Shown: positions 62,845-64,000 of the stretch, one piece after another
How positions within the stretch are numbered: the stretch's first letter is position 1
Layout: each line of letters starts with the position of its first letter
From: Thermobispora bispora DSM 43833
GTDB taxonomy: Bacteria > Actinomycetota > Actinomycetes > Streptosporangiales > Streptosporangiaceae
Direction: 5' to 3'
Assembly (NCBI RefSeq): GCF_000092645.1
Contig: NC_014165.1
Location: 186,001-250,000, forward strand
DNA: 64,000 bases
Notes under the pieces: model-generated
What the model was told of the DNA's origin: nothing
The model's input: only the letters and a program-made list of their open reading frames with translations
The model's database searches: none
Program-made: the position numbers and the translations under genes

Positions 62845-63750
62845 TCACAGGTCGGTGAGCCAGGAGATCAGCTCGGCGTTGAACGGCTCGGGGCGCTCCT
62901 CGTGCGGGAAGTGACCGGCGCCCTCGATCAGCCGCCAGCGGTACGGCGCGGCGACGTACCGGCTCGACCCCATGGCCGTCCGCGGCAGCAGGCAGGGGTC
63001 GAGCGCGCCGTGCACCTGCAGCGTCGGCGCCTCGATCCGGGCGCGCATCTGCTTGGCGTAGTGGAAGCCGTCCGGGCGGACCTGCGACCGGGCGAACCAG
63101 CGGTAGTACTCCAGCGCGCAGTTGGCCGCCGAAGGGATGAGCAGGGCCTTCCGGTAGACGTCGGCCACGTCCGCCGGCGGCCAGCCCGGCCCGGACCAGC
63201 TCTTCAGCAGCCGCGCCACGAGCGCACCGCCGTCGGCGGTCAGCCGCCGTTCGGGGAGGATCGGCAGCTGGAAGGCGAGGGCGTGCCGTACCGCCTTGAG
63301 CTGGCCGAGCGTGGTCCACAGGGCGGCCCGGAGGCGGAGCGGGTGCGGGGCGGAGACCACCACCAGGCGGCGCACCACCTTGGGGTCCATCACGCTCATC
63401 GTCCACGCGATCAGGCCGCCCCAGTCGTGCCCCACCACGACCGCCCCGGCCTCGCCCAGCGCGCGGATCAGCCCGGCGGCGTCGACGGCGAGGGTCGGCA
63501 GGTCATAGCCGCGGGGTGGCTTGTCGCTGGCGCCGTACCCCCGCAGATCGACGGCGACCGCGCGATAGCCCGCCTCCGCCAGCGCCACGAGCTGGTGGCG
63601 CCAGGTCCACCAGAACTGGGGGAACCCGTGCAGCAGCAGGACCAGCGGCCCCGTCCCCGCCTCGACCACGTGGAACCGGGTGCCGCCCGCGTGGACCGTG
63701 CGGTGGTGCCACGGACCTTCGATCTCGATGACGGCCTTCTCGGTTGACAT
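62845..63750 (-). CDS. ephE: Alpha/beta hydrolase, epoxide hydrolase type (EphE-like)
   Basis: A 301-residue enzyme. The oxyanion motif LLHGFPQFWWTWRHQL, the nucleophile Asp in VVGHDWGGLIAW and the catalytic His in GAGHFPHEERPE are those of soluble epoxide hydrolases; an Asp rather than Ser nucleophile supports this over an esterase. The ATG at 63750 is four bases after the stop of the upstream holin-like gene. A GTG at 63768 is an alternative. The position matches M. tuberculosis ephE (Rv3670). Confidence 0.87.
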   Translation of the reverse strand: MSTEKAVIEIEGPWHHRTVHAGGTRFHVVEAGTGPLVLLLHGFPQFWWTWRHQLVALAEAGYRAVAVDLRGYGASDKPPRGYDLPTLAVDAAGLIRALGEAGAVVVGHDWGGLIAWTMSVMDPKVVRRLVVVSAPHPLRLRAALWTTLGQLKAVRHALAFQLPILPERRLTADGGALVARLLKSWSGPGWPPADVADVYRKALLIPSAANCALEYYRWFARSQVRPDGFHYAKQMRARIEAPTLQVHGALDPCLLPRTAMGSSRYVAAPYRWRLIEGAGHFPHEERPEPFNAELISWLTDL

Positions 63751-63754
63751 CGGG

Positions 63755-64000
63755 TCACGGATTGTCACTGAGCACCGAAGCGGACGGTTCCGAGCGTTCC
63801 TGGCCCCGCTGGGAGGCCGAGGCGGTGCCGGCGGCGGGTTCCAGCGGAGAGGTCTCCCGGCCGGAGCCGCGGAGCCCGCGCAGCGTGCGGGTCGTGCGCT
63901 TCATCCCGGACAGGCCCTTGAGCCGCCGGTAGCCGACGAACACCAAGATCACCGCCACGACCAGATAGAAGGCGGTGACGATGACGAACGCCAGCCATGT
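63755..64000 (-). CDS. Phage-holin-like membrane protein, partial (Rv3669-like)
   Basis: Only the last 81 codons are in the window; the gene continues beyond base 64000. The visible part starts inside a membrane helix (TWLAFVIVTAFYLVVAVILVFVG), followed by YRRLKGLSGMKRTTRTLRGLRG and a Ser/Glu-rich tail. The helix-then-basic pattern and the place next to ephE fit the Rv3669-type holin-family membrane proteins. Its stop lies four bases before the ephE ATG, so the two are probably co-transcribed. Confidence 0.7.
   Translation of the reverse strand, partial: TWLAFVIVTAFYLVVAVILVFVGYRRLKGLSGMKRTTRTLRGLRGSGRETSPLEPAAGTASASQRGQERSEPSASVLSDNP

Overview
The window is high-GC DNA from a member of the Actinomycetota. 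The evidence is a WhiB-family regulator, an Lsr-free but typically actinobacterial set of small conserved families (DUF3151, DUF4177), a MarP-type serine protease, two ArsA-like ATPases, a SpoIIE-type phosphatase and very GC-rich third codon positions. A filamentous, Streptosporangiales-like organism is my best guess; the species cannot be named from the sequence alone. I see no insertion sequence, prophage, CRISPR array or replication origin. Both window edges cut through ordinary chromosome.

Layout. (1) 42-9819 is a surface-polysaccharide locus: UDP-GlcNAc 2-epimerase, a UDP-ManNAc-dehydrogenase-like enzyme, three glycosyltransferases and a membrane-anchored TIM-barrel glycosidase-like protein. 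(2) 9852-17406 has an NrtR-type regulator, hisC, a non-coding five-copy repeat array, an unassigned regulator, murA, purC and purD. (3) 18031-22540 has corA with a probable leader peptide, a TetR/P450/ferredoxin group and a glycerophosphodiesterase. (4) 22975-28253 is housekeeping: purA, a DUF3151 gene, fba, dedA, a small membrane protein and pyrE. (5) 28352-48292 is rich in signalling: an ECF sigma factor fused to a zinc anti-sigma-like domain, a membrane helix and a large outer domain; a NYN-domain protein; a poly-HAMP hybrid kinase with its response regulator and a divergent PP2C phosphatase; an rRNA methyltransferase; an MmpL exporter; a NUDIX enzyme; a membrane-tethered HTH protein; a LuxR-type ATPase regulator; and an RsbW-like kinase. 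(6) 48298-64000 is tRNA-Pro followed by a block whose gene order and orientation match the M. tuberculosis Rv3683-Rv3669 region (metallophosphoesterase, ponA2, whiB4, two ArsA-like ATPases, DUF4177, ridA, MBL hydrolase, crp, nth, NUDIX, marP, ephE, holin-like protein).

Expression signals. About twenty genes have a TANNNT-like hexamer 6-9 bases before their ATG/GTG and no Shine-Dalgarno sequence, which suggests leaderless transcripts. In two cases the leaderless start opens a very short reading frame (15 and 10 codons) whose TGA overlaps the GTG of the enzyme gene in a GTGA junction. A third, weaker case is a three-codon frame before the MmpL gene. corA instead has a 32-codon upstream frame with a strong Shine-Dalgarno sequence. 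These upstream frames and the tethered sigma factor are the most interesting items in the window.
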